Shown here: positions 1 through 9,551 of the stretch, one piece after another
Numbering within the stretch: the first letter of the stretch is position 1
Layout: the number at the start of each line of letters is the position of its first letter
From: Thiolapillus brandeum
GTDB lineage: Bacteria > Pseudomonadota > Gammaproteobacteria > Chromatiales > Chromatiaceae
Direction: 5' to 3'
Length of the DNA: 64,000 bases
Assembly (NCBI RefSeq): GCF_000828615.1
Contig: NZ_AP012273.1
Coordinates: 434,001-498,000, forward strand
The notes under the pieces: generated by a model
Told to the model about the DNA's origin: nothing
The model's database searches: none
Seen by the model: the letters and a program-made list of their open reading frames with translations, nothing else
Position numbers and translations under genes: made by a program

Positions 1-762
<762 letters not shown>

Positions 763-763
<1 letters not shown>

Positions 764-3066
764 CAATCCGTTGTAGTCTCTTCAGCCGCCTCCTGTTCTT
801 CAAAAGGTTCAGCAAAATCACAGTCCTGCTGGGGACAGACCTTTTCCGTACCGCGGCGCTTGGTGGTCTTGATGGTGAGCACCGGCCAGCCGCATTTGGG
901 GCAGGGTTCGTTCACCGGTTCGTTCCAGATGGCGTAGTCGCACTTGGGATAGGTGGAGCAGGAATAGAAGATCTTGCCGCGGCGCGATTTGCGCTGCATG
1001 AGGGTGCCCTTGTTGCACTTGGGGCAGGGCACGCCGGTGTCTTTGGGCTTTTCCAGGGGTTCGATATAGCGGCACTTGGGATAGCCGGAGCAGCCGATGA
1101 ACTTGCCGTAGCGGCCACGTTTGAATATCAGGGGGGAACCGCATTCCGGGCAGTCCCGGCCCACTTCCTTGGGGGCTTCGGCTTCGGCCTTGTCCGCGTT
1201 GAGATCGCGGGTGTAGTCGCAGTCCGGATAGTTGGTGCAGCCGATGAAACGCCCGTGGCGCCCCAGGCGTATGGACAGGGGGCTGTCGCACTTGGGACAT
1301 TTCTCGTCCATCTTTTCCTGGGTGACATCGGAACGCTGCACGTTCTCCTGGGTATGGTCGATGCGTTCCTTGAAGGGCTTCCAGAATTTCTTCAGCAGGG
1401 GCACCCATTCCTCTTCACCCCGGGCTACGGCGTCCAGCTCGTCTTCCAGCTTGGCGGTAAAGTCATAGTCCACGTACTGGGTGAAATAGTTGGTGAGGAA
1501 CTTGTTCACCACCCGGCCCACGTCCGTGGGATAGAAACGTTTCTTCTCCAGTTCCACGTATTCGCGGTCCTGCAGGGTGGAGATGATGCTCGCATAGGTG
1601 GAAGGGCGGCCGATGCCGTGTTCTTCCAGGGCCTTGACCAGGCTGGCTTCGCTGTAGCGGGGCGGCGGCTCGGTGAAGTGTTGCTCGGGCCGGATGGCCA
1701 GCAGGTCCACCTGTTCGCCTTCTTTCAGGGGCGGCAGCATTTTCTCATCGCTGTCTTTTGTTTTCTTGTCGTCCTGGCCTTCCTGGTACACCGCCATGAA
1801 GCCGGGGTTGACGATGGTGGAGCCATTGGCGCGGAAAATATTGCCTTCCCCCGCGGCCAGATCCGCGGCCACGGTATGCAGGGTGGCGTGCACCATCTGG
1901 CTCGCCAGGGTACGTTTCCAGATCAGATCGTAAAGACGCGCCTGCTCCTTGCTCAGGTATTTGGTCAGATCCCTGGGCTGATAGAGGATGGAGGTCGGGC
2001 GGATGGCCTCGTGGGCTTCCTGGGCGTTCTTGGACTTGGTCTTGAACACACGGGGTTTGTCCGGCACCTGGTCCTTGCCGTACTTGTCTGCGATATAACC
2101 GCGGATTTCGTCCACCGCCTCGTTGGCCAGGGTCACGGAGTCGGTACGCATGTAGGTGATCAGGCCCACAGCGCCGTTGCCGATATCCACGCCTTCGTAG
2201 AGTTGCTGCGCCACGCGCATGGTGCGGTTGGTGGTGAAGCCCAGCTTGCGTGCGGCTTCCTGCTGCAGGGTGGAGGTGGTGAAGGGCGCCGCCGGGTTGC
2301 GCCGGCGCTGCTTCTTGGTGACCTTGACCACGTCCAGCTTGCCACCTGCGGCTTCCAGCAGGGTTTTTTCCACTTCCCGGGCCTGCTTTTCCGCGGTGAT
2401 GGTGAACTGCTCCACCTTGTCGCCGCCGTATTGTGCCAGCTTGGCCTTGAACGGGGCGCCTTCCTTCTTCAGATCGGCTTCGACGGTCCAGTATTCACGG
2501 CTCTTGAAGGCTTCGATCTCTTCCTCGCGCTCCACAATCATGCGCAGGGCGGGGCTCTGCACCCGGCCGGCGGACAGGCCGCGGCGGATCTTCTTCCACA
2601 GCAGGGGTGACAGGTTGAAACCCACCAGGTAATCCAGGGCGCGGCGCGCCTGCTGGGCGTTCACCAGATCCATGGACAGTTCCCTTGGATGGGCGATGGC
2701 GTCCTGCACGGCCTTTTTGGTGATTTCGTTGAATACCACCCGGTGCACCGGCTTTCCCTTGAGATACTTGCGGTTCTTCAGCAGCTCGTACAGATGCCAG
2801 GAGATGGCTTCCCCTTCGCGGTCCGGGTCAGTCGCGAGGTACAGGGCGTCTGTGTTCTTCAGCTTGCTGGAGATCGCCTTGACGTGCTTGTCGTTGCGCT
2901 CGATGGGCTGGTATTTCATCTGGAAATCATGCTCGGGATCCACGGCGCCCTCCTTGGGTACCAGATCGCGGACGTGTCCGTAGGAAGCGAGCACTTCGAA
3001 GTCCTTGCCGAGATATTTCTTGATGGTCTTGGCCTTGGCGGGTGATTCAACAATTACCAGGTTCAT
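763..3066 (-). CDS. topA: DNA topoisomerase I
   Basis: A 767-residue type IA topoisomerase. The TOPRIM domain starts with LVIVESPAKAKTI and carries the acidic DPDREGE motif at about residues 80-86. The catalytic tyrosine lies in GLITYMRTDS at about residue 305. The C-terminus holds four CxxC-type zinc-ribbon repeats, the last being CPKCGWPV with a paired CPQQDC. The enzyme relaxes negative supercoils through a 5'-phosphotyrosine intermediate. It sits between smg and tsaC on the same strand, with a weak hairpin between smg and topA. Confidence 0.97.
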
Positions 3067-3083
3067 GTTTGTCCATGTGTAAA

Positions 3084-3101
3084 CGCCCGCAACTGCGGGC
3101 G
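3084..3101 (-). terminator. Weak hairpin between smg and topA
   Basis: A 7-bp perfect GC-rich stem (CGCCCGC / GCGGGCG) with a 4-base loop is followed on the minus strand by only three T residues. It could attenuate transcription from smg into topA or stabilise the mRNA end. The short T-run makes full termination doubtful. Confidence 0.4.
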
Positions 3102-3151
3102 TGATTCAATGTTAATGAATAGCTGTCCGGCAACCGGCCATCAAGCCGGTA

Positions 3152-3628
3152 TCAGTGCAGCATCTCCGGATTGCCGTTATAGATCAGTTCCTCCATGAGG
3201 GCAAAAGCGCTTTCCTGTCCCGGCTGGTTGAGCAGCACCAGCAGCACGATCCATTTTACATCATCAGCGGTTAGATCCTGAGTGTCCAACGCCATGGCGC
3301 GCTCGATAACGAGCTCCCGGCTGACGGGATCCAGAATGCCGGTTTGTTCCAGGTAGAGCAGCATGCCCCGGGTTTCCAGGTCGATGCGCTGTTGCTCTTC
3401 GAAGGTGAAGATGCGTGAGGACTGGCGGGTGCTGGAGGCTGCATCAGTGATGGAGCCCTGGCGCCAGGCCAGTTCATCCAGCCAGTCGAAAGCTTTCTTG
3501 ATCTCTTCCTTTTCGAAACCGGCCTTGAACAGCTCCTCTTCCAGCAGTATCTGGTCCTGAGGTTGATTCTCGGTATCCATGTAGTTCTCGTAGATGAAGA
3601 TGAGAACGTCGATGAGGTTTTCGTTCAC
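3152..3628 (-). CDS. smg: Smg family protein (DUF494)
   Basis: 158 residues opening with NENLIDVLIFIYENYM and a later AFDWLDELAWRQ segment, matching the DUF494/Smg family in sequence and length. The family almost always lies between dprA and topA in Gammaproteobacteria, as here, but its biochemical role is not established. It is acidic and probably cytoplasmic, with no signal peptide or membrane segment. The start ATG lies about 30 bases past the dprA stop, so it is likely in the dprA transcript. Confidence 0.9.
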   Translation of the reverse strand: MNENLIDVLIFIYENYMDTENQPQDQILLEEELFKAGFEKEEIKKAFDWLDELAWRQGSITDAASSTRQSSRIFTFEEQQRIDLETRGMLLYLEQTGILDPVSRELVIERAMALDTQDLTADDVKWIVLLVLLNQPGQESAFALMEELIYNGNPEMLH

Positions 3629-3657
3629 GGCAGTGTTTCCGGATTGATGTGGTGGTT

Positions 3658-4755
3658 TCAGGTCTTGGCCAGAGTGAACAGGCCACCGGGTTCGGATGAT
3701 ACGCGACCTTCCATTTCCAGCAATAGTAACATGGAGGAGACAGCTTCGGGAGCCAGGCCGGTTCTTTCCACCAGAGTATCTGTGGAAACCGGGTCATGAC
3801 CCATGGCCTCGAGCAGTTCAGAATACTGCCCGCCAGGCGCTTCTTCCCTGGACGGGCTTTCCCCGGCGTCGGTTTCTCCAGGGTCGAGCAGATATTGACG
3901 CAGCCCGGGGGCCAGCTCTTCCAGTACGTCACTGGCGGTTTCCACCAGCTTGGCACCCTCACGAATCAGTTTGTGGCAGCCCCGTGCCAGAGGATTGTGG
4001 ATGGAGCCTGGGATGGCAAATACCTCCCGGCATTGCTCTCCTGCCAGGCGGGCAGTGATCAAAGAGCCGCTCTTGAGTGCGGCTTCCACGACCAGTACGC
4101 CCAGAGACAGGCCGCTGATGATGCGGTTGCGGCGGGGGAAATGTCCCCGCCGGGGGCTGGTGCCTGGCGGGAACTCGGAAACCAGGGCGCCATGGGCGGC
4201 GATTTCGTGGGCGAGATCCCGGTTGCTGGCGGGATACACTCTATCCAGCCCCGTGGCCATGACGGCAATGGTTGATCCGCCAGCGGCAAGGGCGCCGCGA
4301 TGGCTGGCGGTATCTATGCCCATGGCCAGACCGGATGTCACGCTCAGACCGCTGGCGGCAAAATGCCGGGCAAAGTCCTCTGCTGTTTGAGCACCCCCCC
4401 GGGTGGGATTGCGGCTGCCCACCATGGCGATCTGAGGAGAGCTTAGGAGGTCCAGCCGGCCATTGATGAACAGACCTGTGGGGGCGTCGGGCAAGGTAGA
4501 CAAGCAGGGAGGGTAGTGAGGGGAGGTCAGGGGCAGGAAATGATGCCGTTCCTGCTCCAGCCAGCGTAAATCCTTCTCCGCTTGTTCCCAATCAGGGTGC
4601 CGCAGGGCTTCACGAATGTTTTCACCCACCTGGGAAGGGGGATGGCGCAGCAGTTCCTCAACAGAAAACCCCTTGCGCAGCAAGGGGTTCAGTTTGGCGG
4701 GACCAATGCCTGGCAGGCGCATCAGCGCCAGCCAGGCAAGCAACTCTTCCTGCAT
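3658..4755 (-). CDS. dprA: DNA-processing protein DprA/Smf
   Basis: 365 residues with three parts: an N-terminal helical SAM-like region (LMRLPGIGPAKLNPLL), a central Rossmann-like domain with the VGSRNPT and SGLAMGIDTASHRGAL motifs, and a C-terminal winged helix (STDTLVERTGLAPEAV). DprA binds incoming single-stranded DNA and loads RecA during natural transformation. No competence pilus genes are in the window, so uptake ability cannot be judged here. The ATG shares one base with the stop of the LysM gene upstream. Confidence 0.95.
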   Translation of the reverse strand: MQEELLAWLALMRLPGIGPAKLNPLLRKGFSVEELLRHPPSQVGENIREALRHPDWEQAEKDLRWLEQERHHFLPLTSPHYPPCLSTLPDAPTGLFINGRLDLLSSPQIAMVGSRNPTRGGAQTAEDFARHFAASGLSVTSGLAMGIDTASHRGALAAGGSTIAVMATGLDRVYPASNRDLAHEIAAHGALVSEFPPGTSPRRGHFPRRNRIISGLSLGVLVVEAALKSGSLITARLAGEQCREVFAIPGSIHNPLARGCHKLIREGAKLVETASDVLEELAPGLRQYLLDPGETDAGESPSREEAPGGQYSELLEAMGHDPVSTDTLVERTGLAPEAVSSMLLLLEMEGRVSSEPGGLFTLAKT

Positions 4756-5879
4756 CAGGGGTTTACAACGCGATCCCTGACATGCATGGCGCGCTTGGCA
4801 TGCAATACCAGGCCATAGCTGACGCGATCGAAGCTGCGGAATACCATCAGCAGGCCGGCAGCCTCGTCTGGAAGGGTTACTGTCTCCCAGCGGGATTTCT
4901 TTTCCCAGCCGTCGCCTTCCACAGTGTGTGTGAGCAGCCTGTCATCGATGTACTCGGCGACATCGGGAATCAGGTTTCTGGCCTTGCGGGCGACATTGTC
5001 CGGTACGGTTTCTCCACGGTTGTTCACCTGGAGTACTGTGCCGGGGTCAATGCCATCATGGCGGCCGCGGTCCAGAACCACGATGCTGTACTGGCCGATC
5101 TGGCTCAGGCCTTCCACCATGGAGATGATGTTCCCATTGATCTCCTGACTGGGCGAATGGGGCTGAAAGTCTGTGGCCATGGCGCCTTCCTCGGCGGGAA
5201 TCAGACGGTCACCGACCAGTACTTCCATTTTTGTGGCGTCGATATGTACAGTAGCGGGATCGCCGGTGCGTTTGAGGGTTCCGATACCGGTAAGCAGGGC
5301 CTCATAACCCAGTATCTCCCCGGTATCCCCGTCCTTATAGGCGGGGCCAGCGCGCAGGATATCGAATTTCTTGTGTTCCCATGTGGGAATGTCACGGACA
5401 TAGATCTTTTGGCCCGCCCCTGCTGCGATATGCTCATCGGCAAAAGCCACCAGATAGGGTTTATGCTCCAGTCCATGCTTTTCCACCACCAGGGGACGAG
5501 TCAGGAAAGGAGCGATAGCATCGATGGGAATGGCCGGGATGGCAGCTGCCAGCTTGCTGCGGCGGATGCCGGGAGAGAGTTTGACCGGGCCGTGACTGGC
5601 AACGCGCAGTTGCGGCTTTCCGTCAACATACACCAGCTCCAGCTCATCGCCGGGGTAGATCCAGTGTGGATTCTTGATTTGCGGGTTGACGTGCCAGATT
5701 TCCGGCCACAACCAGGGCTTGTGCAAAAACATGCCCGCAATGTCCCACAGGGTATCGCCCTTTTTCACCACATAACGCTGTGGATGCTCGGACTTTACCA
5801 GGTCATCTGCTGCCAGACTGATGCCCCAGATTCCTGAAATCAATATGGCGGCAAGAAGAAAACGGCTGATTCTTTTCAT
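4755..5879 (-). CDS. Secreted LysM domain protein
   Basis: 374 residues from the chosen ATG. A signal peptide (MKRISRFLLAAILISG ending near SLAADD) is followed by a LysM domain at about residues 35-85 (YVVKKGDTLWDIA ... IYPGDEL). The remaining 280 residues are a domain usual for LysM proteins beside dprA in Gammaproteobacteria. An upstream in-frame ATG at 5999 would bury the signal peptide. The ATG at 5879 has an AAGGGA ribosome site about 8 bases upstream and fits better. It probably binds peptidoglycan in the periplasm; its exact role is unknown. Confidence 0.88.
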   Translation of the reverse strand: MKRISRFLLAAILISGIWGISLAADDLVKSEHPQRYVVKKGDTLWDIAGMFLHKPWLWPEIWHVNPQIKNPHWIYPGDELELVYVDGKPQLRVASHGPVKLSPGIRRSKLAAAIPAIPIDAIAPFLTRPLVVEKHGLEHKPYLVAFADEHIAAGAGQKIYVRDIPTWEHKKFDILRAGPAYKDGDTGEILGYEALLTGIGTLKRTGDPATVHIDATKMEVLVGDRLIPAEEGAMATDFQPHSPSQEINGNIISMVEGLSQIGQYSIVVLDRGRHDGIDPGTVLQVNNRGETVPDNVARKARNLIPDVAEYIDDRLLTHTVEGDGWEKKSRWETVTLPDEAAGLLMVFRSFDRVSYGLVLHAKRAMHVRDRVVNP

Positions 5880-6166
5880 TCGGGCTTCCCTTGTTGGTGT
5901 GCGTGTTGCTTTTAGTTTCATGCATTCTTTCCGAAAAACGCTGCTATCGTCAAATACCTGATCCATCTTTATGCCATAATATTCAAAGGCGGCGGGCAAA
6001 ACATCCTGATACAGACCGGGATGGCAGTGGCATTTCCGCCAGGGATGGTTGCCAGGCTGCTGTCCTGAGTGTTCCGACCCCCTCGGATGGAAAGTGCGCT
6101 GGCTTTACAGCGGCAACCGTCCATATGCAGACAGATTCCTTACTACTATAGAACTTATTTGTAATC

Positions 6167-6703
6167 ATGGCGATACTGGATATTCTTAAATTTCCTGACC
6201 CGCGTCTCAGAAATAGCGCAAAACCCGTGGCAGAAGTGGATGAAAGCGTCCGTAAACTGGCGGATGACATGTTGCAAACCATGTATGAAGCCCCGGGGAT
6301 TGGTCTTGCAGCTACCCAGGTGGGAGTCGCCCGCCAGGTCATTGTCATCGATATTTCCGAGGATCGCGATGATCCACTGGTACTCATCAATCCGGAAATA
6401 CTCGAAGCCGAAGGCGAAGAGGAAATGGAGGAAGGCTGTTTGTCCGTGCCGGGGTTTTATGACACCGTGAAGCGCGCAGAGAAAGTGAGGCTCAAAGCCA
6501 TGGATCTGGACGGCGCAGAGTTCACTCGTGACCTTGATGGTTTGCTGGCCGTTTGCGTGCAGCATGAAATCGACCACCTTCACGGCAGGTTGTTCGTGGA
6601 TTATCTGTCCCGCCTCAAGCGTGAGCGCATCCGCAAGAAGCTGGAAAAGGAGGCTCGCAGCCGGGCCAGTGCCGGGAAGAAGCAGGCCAGAAAAGCAATC
6701 TGA
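6167..6703 (+). CDS. def: Peptide deformylase
   Basis: 178 residues with all three deformylase motifs: [10 protein letters not shown] at about residue 44, EEGCLSVPG at about residue 91, and HEIDH near residue 133. The motif 2 cysteine and the two motif 3 histidines bind the active-site metal. The enzyme removes the N-formyl group from new polypeptides. The gene shares one base with fmt downstream (TGATG), pairing formylation with deformylation. It is transcribed away from the LysM gene, so 5880-6166 must hold both promoters. Confidence 0.97.
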   Translation: MAILDILKFPDPRLRNSAKPVAEVDESVRKLADDMLQTMYEAPGIGLAATQVGVARQVIVIDISEDRDDPLVLINPEILEAEGEEEMEEGCLSVPGFYDTVKRAEKVRLKAMDLDGAEFTRDLDGLLAVCVQHEIDHLHGRLFVDYLSRLKRERIRKKLEKEARSRASAGKKQARKAI

Positions 6704-7638
6704 TGACTGAACCTCTGCGTATCGTTTTTGCGGGCACGCCGGATTTCTCCGTGCCGCCTTTGTTGTCTCTGCTGGAATCCCCGCATCAGGTGGCTGCCGT
6801 ATACACACAGCCGGATCGTCCCGCAGGCCGGGGGCGCAAGCTGTTGGCCAGCCCGGTGAAGGCGGCGGCTGTGGACAGGAATATTCCCGTGTATCAGCCC
6901 GCCAGTCTGCGTGACCCTGATGCGGAGGAAGCGTTGCGCGCCCTGAACCCCGATCTGATGGTGGTGGTGGCCTATGGGTTGCTGCTGCCGCAGACCGTGC
7001 TGGATATCCCGCGTCTGGGATGCGTGAACATCCATGCGTCCATTTTGCCCCGCTGGCGTGGTGCCGCGCCTATTCAGCGGGCCATTCAGGCCGGAGATAC
7101 GGAAAGTGGTGTGAGCATCATGCGTATGGACAAGGGCCTGGATACGGGGCCGGTTTACCTGATCAGGCGCATCCGGCTGGCGCCGGATGAAACCGGCGGA
7201 AGTCTGCATGACAAGCTTTCCCACCTTGGTGCGGAAGCCCTCATGGAGGCCCTGCCGGGGATTGCCGATGGCAGCCTGGCGCCCGGAGATCAGGATCACA
7301 GTCAGGCTACTTACGCGGCAAAGCTGGACAAAAAGGAAGCGGCTATCGACTGGCATCAATCTGCCGCGAAGATCGAACGCCAGGTGCGGGCCTTCAATCC
7401 CTGGCCCGTGGCTTATACCCGTTATGAAAATGCCAATTTGCGTATCTGGGAAGCGCATGCCGTCGATGGCGTGACCGCCGAACCCGGTACCGTTATGTCG
7501 GCGACCCGGGATGGCGTGGATGTCTCCACGACGGATGGCCTGTTGCGGGTAACGCGCCTGCAAATGCCGGGCAAGCGGGCGATGGAGGCCAGGGACTTCA
7601 TCAATGCCCAACCCATACAGGGGATAGTGCTTGGCTGA
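6703..7638 (+). CDS. fmt: Methionyl-tRNA formyltransferase
   Basis: 311 residues, the usual length. The N-terminal formyl-transferase domain has FAGTPDFSVP, the GRGRKLLASPVK loop and the catalytic HASILPRWRGAAPIQ region. The C-terminal OB-like domain follows from about residue 205. It transfers a formyl group from 10-formyl-THF to initiator Met-tRNA. It overlaps both def and rsmB, so the three translation genes are one transcript. Confidence 0.97.
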   Translation: MTEPLRIVFAGTPDFSVPPLLSLLESPHQVAAVYTQPDRPAGRGRKLLASPVKAAAVDRNIPVYQPASLRDPDAEEALRALNPDLMVVVAYGLLLPQTVLDIPRLGCVNIHASILPRWRGAAPIQRAIQAGDTESGVSIMRMDKGLDTGPVYLIRRIRLAPDETGGSLHDKLSHLGAEALMEALPGIADGSLAPGDQDHSQATYAAKLDKKEAAIDWHQSAAKIERQVRAFNPWPVAYTRYENANLRIWEAHAVDGVTAEPGTVMSATRDGVDVSTTDGLLRVTRLQMPGKRAMEARDFINAQPIQGIVLG

Positions 7639-8992
7639 ACAGGACAAACCGTGGGCTCGGAGCAGGAAGCCGGGCAACGGGGGCAGTGGCGCCGTGTTGC
7701 GCGCCCAGCTGGCTCTGGTATTGCGGGAGGTGCTGGAAGGCCGCTCCCTCAACGATGCCCTGCGGCGGGGCCAGGAAAAAGTCCCATCACGCGACCGGGC
7801 GCTCCTCGCCGAGCTGGCCTATGGTGTCTGTCGGCACTACTTTTCCCTGGAAGCCCTGGCAGGAATGCTCTTGCGCCAGCCCCTCAAAGACAAGGATCTG
7901 GATGTTCAGGCTCTGTTGCTGGGGGGGCTCTACCAGTTGCTGCATACGCGTATTCCCGCCCATGCGGCCATCGGTGAAACGGCCGGTGCCGCCCGTGTGT
8001 TGCGCAAGAAATGGGCCGTGGGACTGGTCAATGGGGTGTTGCGCCATTTTCAGCGGGAGCAGGAGGCGTTGCTGTCACGCCTGGAGCAGATGAATTCCCG
8101 GCAGGTGCGCTATCAACTTCCCGATTGGCTCATCGGTGAACTGAAGAAAGCCTGGCCGGAACAGGCAGAAGCGGTTATTGCCGGGCTCTCCCTGCGCCCG
8201 CCTTTCACCATTCGGGTGAACCTGCAGCGCAATAGCCTGTCTGAATATGCATCCCTGCTCAAGGAAGCGGGCATGACGGCGCGTCCCCTGAAAGGTATTC
8301 CTTCGGCCCTGATGCTTGATGAAGCGGTGTCTGTGGAGGAGCTTCCCGGGTTTTTCCAGGGAGCGGTATCTGTGCAGGATGGCGGCGCCCAGCTGGCGGC
8401 CTTTCTGCTGGACGCGCAGCCTGGCATGACAGTACTGGATGCCTGTGCCGCCCCGGGGGGCAAGACAGGGCACATCCTGGAGCACACCCGGGATCTGCAG
8501 CTGACAGCGGTGGATTTTGATCCGGGGCGCCTGGAACGGGTGGCTCAGAATATGGCCCGCTTGGGTTTCAGGGCCAACCTGGCCAGGGGCGATGCATCCC
8601 ATCCCCGGGGTGCCTGGGCGGAACAGGCCTATGACCGCATTCTTGCAGATGTGCCCTGTACGGCCACCGGGGTGATCCGCCGTCACCCGGATATCCGCCT
8701 GTTGCGCAGACCAGCGGACGTGCAGAACCTGCAATTGCGCCAACAGCAGATATTGGATGCCTTGTGGTCATTGTTGCAGCCAGGTGGCAAAATGCTCTAT
8801 GCAACCTGCTCCCTGTTGCCACAGGAAAATGATGAACAGGTAGAACGATTTTTATTGAAACAGCCGGACGCAAGTGCGGTTATGCTCCCACCAGGCCGGG
8901 GCATGATGACTACTCATGGCTTGCAGTTGTTACCGGATACCCTGGAGACAGATGGATTCTACTATGCATTGCTGGAAAAGCGGGCGGACTGA
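7631..8992 (+). CDS. rsmB: 16S rRNA m5C967 methyltransferase RsmB
   Basis: 453 residues. An N-terminal NusB-like RNA-binding domain (about residues 20-150) precedes a SAM methyltransferase domain with the LDACAAPGGKTGHILE motif, DVPCTATGVIRRHPD and the ATCSLLPQEN motif, whose cysteines are the catalytic pair. It methylates C967 of 16S rRNA. The start is a TTG at 7631 that overlaps the end of fmt by 8 bases; no in-frame ATG sits near the expected N-terminus. Confidence 0.95.
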   Translation: MAEQDKPWARSRKPGNGGSGAVLRAQLALVLREVLEGRSLNDALRRGQEKVPSRDRALLAELAYGVCRHYFSLEALAGMLLRQPLKDKDLDVQALLLGGLYQLLHTRIPAHAAIGETAGAARVLRKKWAVGLVNGVLRHFQREQEALLSRLEQMNSRQVRYQLPDWLIGELKKAWPEQAEAVIAGLSLRPPFTIRVNLQRNSLSEYASLLKEAGMTARPLKGIPSALMLDEAVSVEELPGFFQGAVSVQDGGAQLAAFLLDAQPGMTVLDACAAPGGKTGHILEHTRDLQLTAVDFDPGRLERVAQNMARLGFRANLARGDASHPRGAWAEQAYDRILADVPCTATGVIRRHPDIRLLRRPADVQNLQLRQQQILDALWSLLQPGGKMLYATCSLLPQENDEQVERFLLKQPDASAVMLPPGRGMMTTHGLQLLPDTLETDGFYYALLEKRAD

Positions 8993-8993
8993 A

Positions 8994-9551
8994 ATGCCCC
9001 GAGGCCGGATGCGCCTGCTGATGCTGCTGTTTCTTGGCTTCCTCAGCCTGGCGGCCCAGGGAGCCAGTATCTCCTTCAAGGCAGTAGCCATTGGTGAACA
9101 GGATGGATGGATCGTCCTCGATCTGGTGCAGCACTATGTGCTCAGCGACACCATGCTGGAAGCCCTGGAAAACGGTGTCCCCCTGACGTTTGCCACGGAG
9201 ATTGTCATCGACCCGGAAGATGCTTCTTTCTGGCGCAGTGCCCTGGGCCGCAGGATCGTGCGCCGTCAGTTGAGTTTTCATCCTCTGGCCGGAGAATACG
9301 AGGTATTGGATCTGGGGGCCGGCACCCAACGCCGGTTTGCCACCCGGGATGCCGCCTTGCTGGCTCTTGGCGATCTCAAGGGAGAAAAGATCATTCGTTC
9401 ATCGGCGCTTCGCAAGGGCCGCTACTACCGGGTGAGTATTCAGACGGCCAATGATATTGGTGAACTGCCTCTGCCCCTTCGACCCAAGGCCTATCTGTTC
9501 CCCGGTTGGCACCTGAGCAGCAAGGTGTATGAATGGCGGCTGCAACCCTGA
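8994..9551 (+). CDS. DUF4390 protein with signal peptide
   Basis: 185 residues starting MPRGRMRLLMLLFLGFLSLAAQG, a clear signal peptide or membrane anchor. The mature part matches the DUF4390 family that regularly sits between rsmB and an ntrY-like kinase in Gammaproteobacteria. The function is unknown; the context suggests an envelope protein linked to the sensor kinase. The ATG lies one base after the rsmB stop, and the end overlaps the kinase gene by 19 bases. An in-frame ATG upstream at 8916 lies inside rsmB and is less likely. Confidence 0.87.
   Translation: MPRGRMRLLMLLFLGFLSLAAQGASISFKAVAIGEQDGWIVLDLVQHYVLSDTMLEALENGVPLTFATEIVIDPEDASFWRSALGRRIVRRQLSFHPLAGEYEVLDLGAGTQRRFATRDAALLALGDLKGEKIIRSSALRKGRYYRVSIQTANDIGELPLPLRPKAYLFPGWHLSSKVYEWRLQP

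Noticed and set aside
1255-2610. 451-codon open frame opposite topA
   Set aside because: It lies wholly inside topA on the other strand, where GC-rich codon use leaves long open frames; topA has full motif support.
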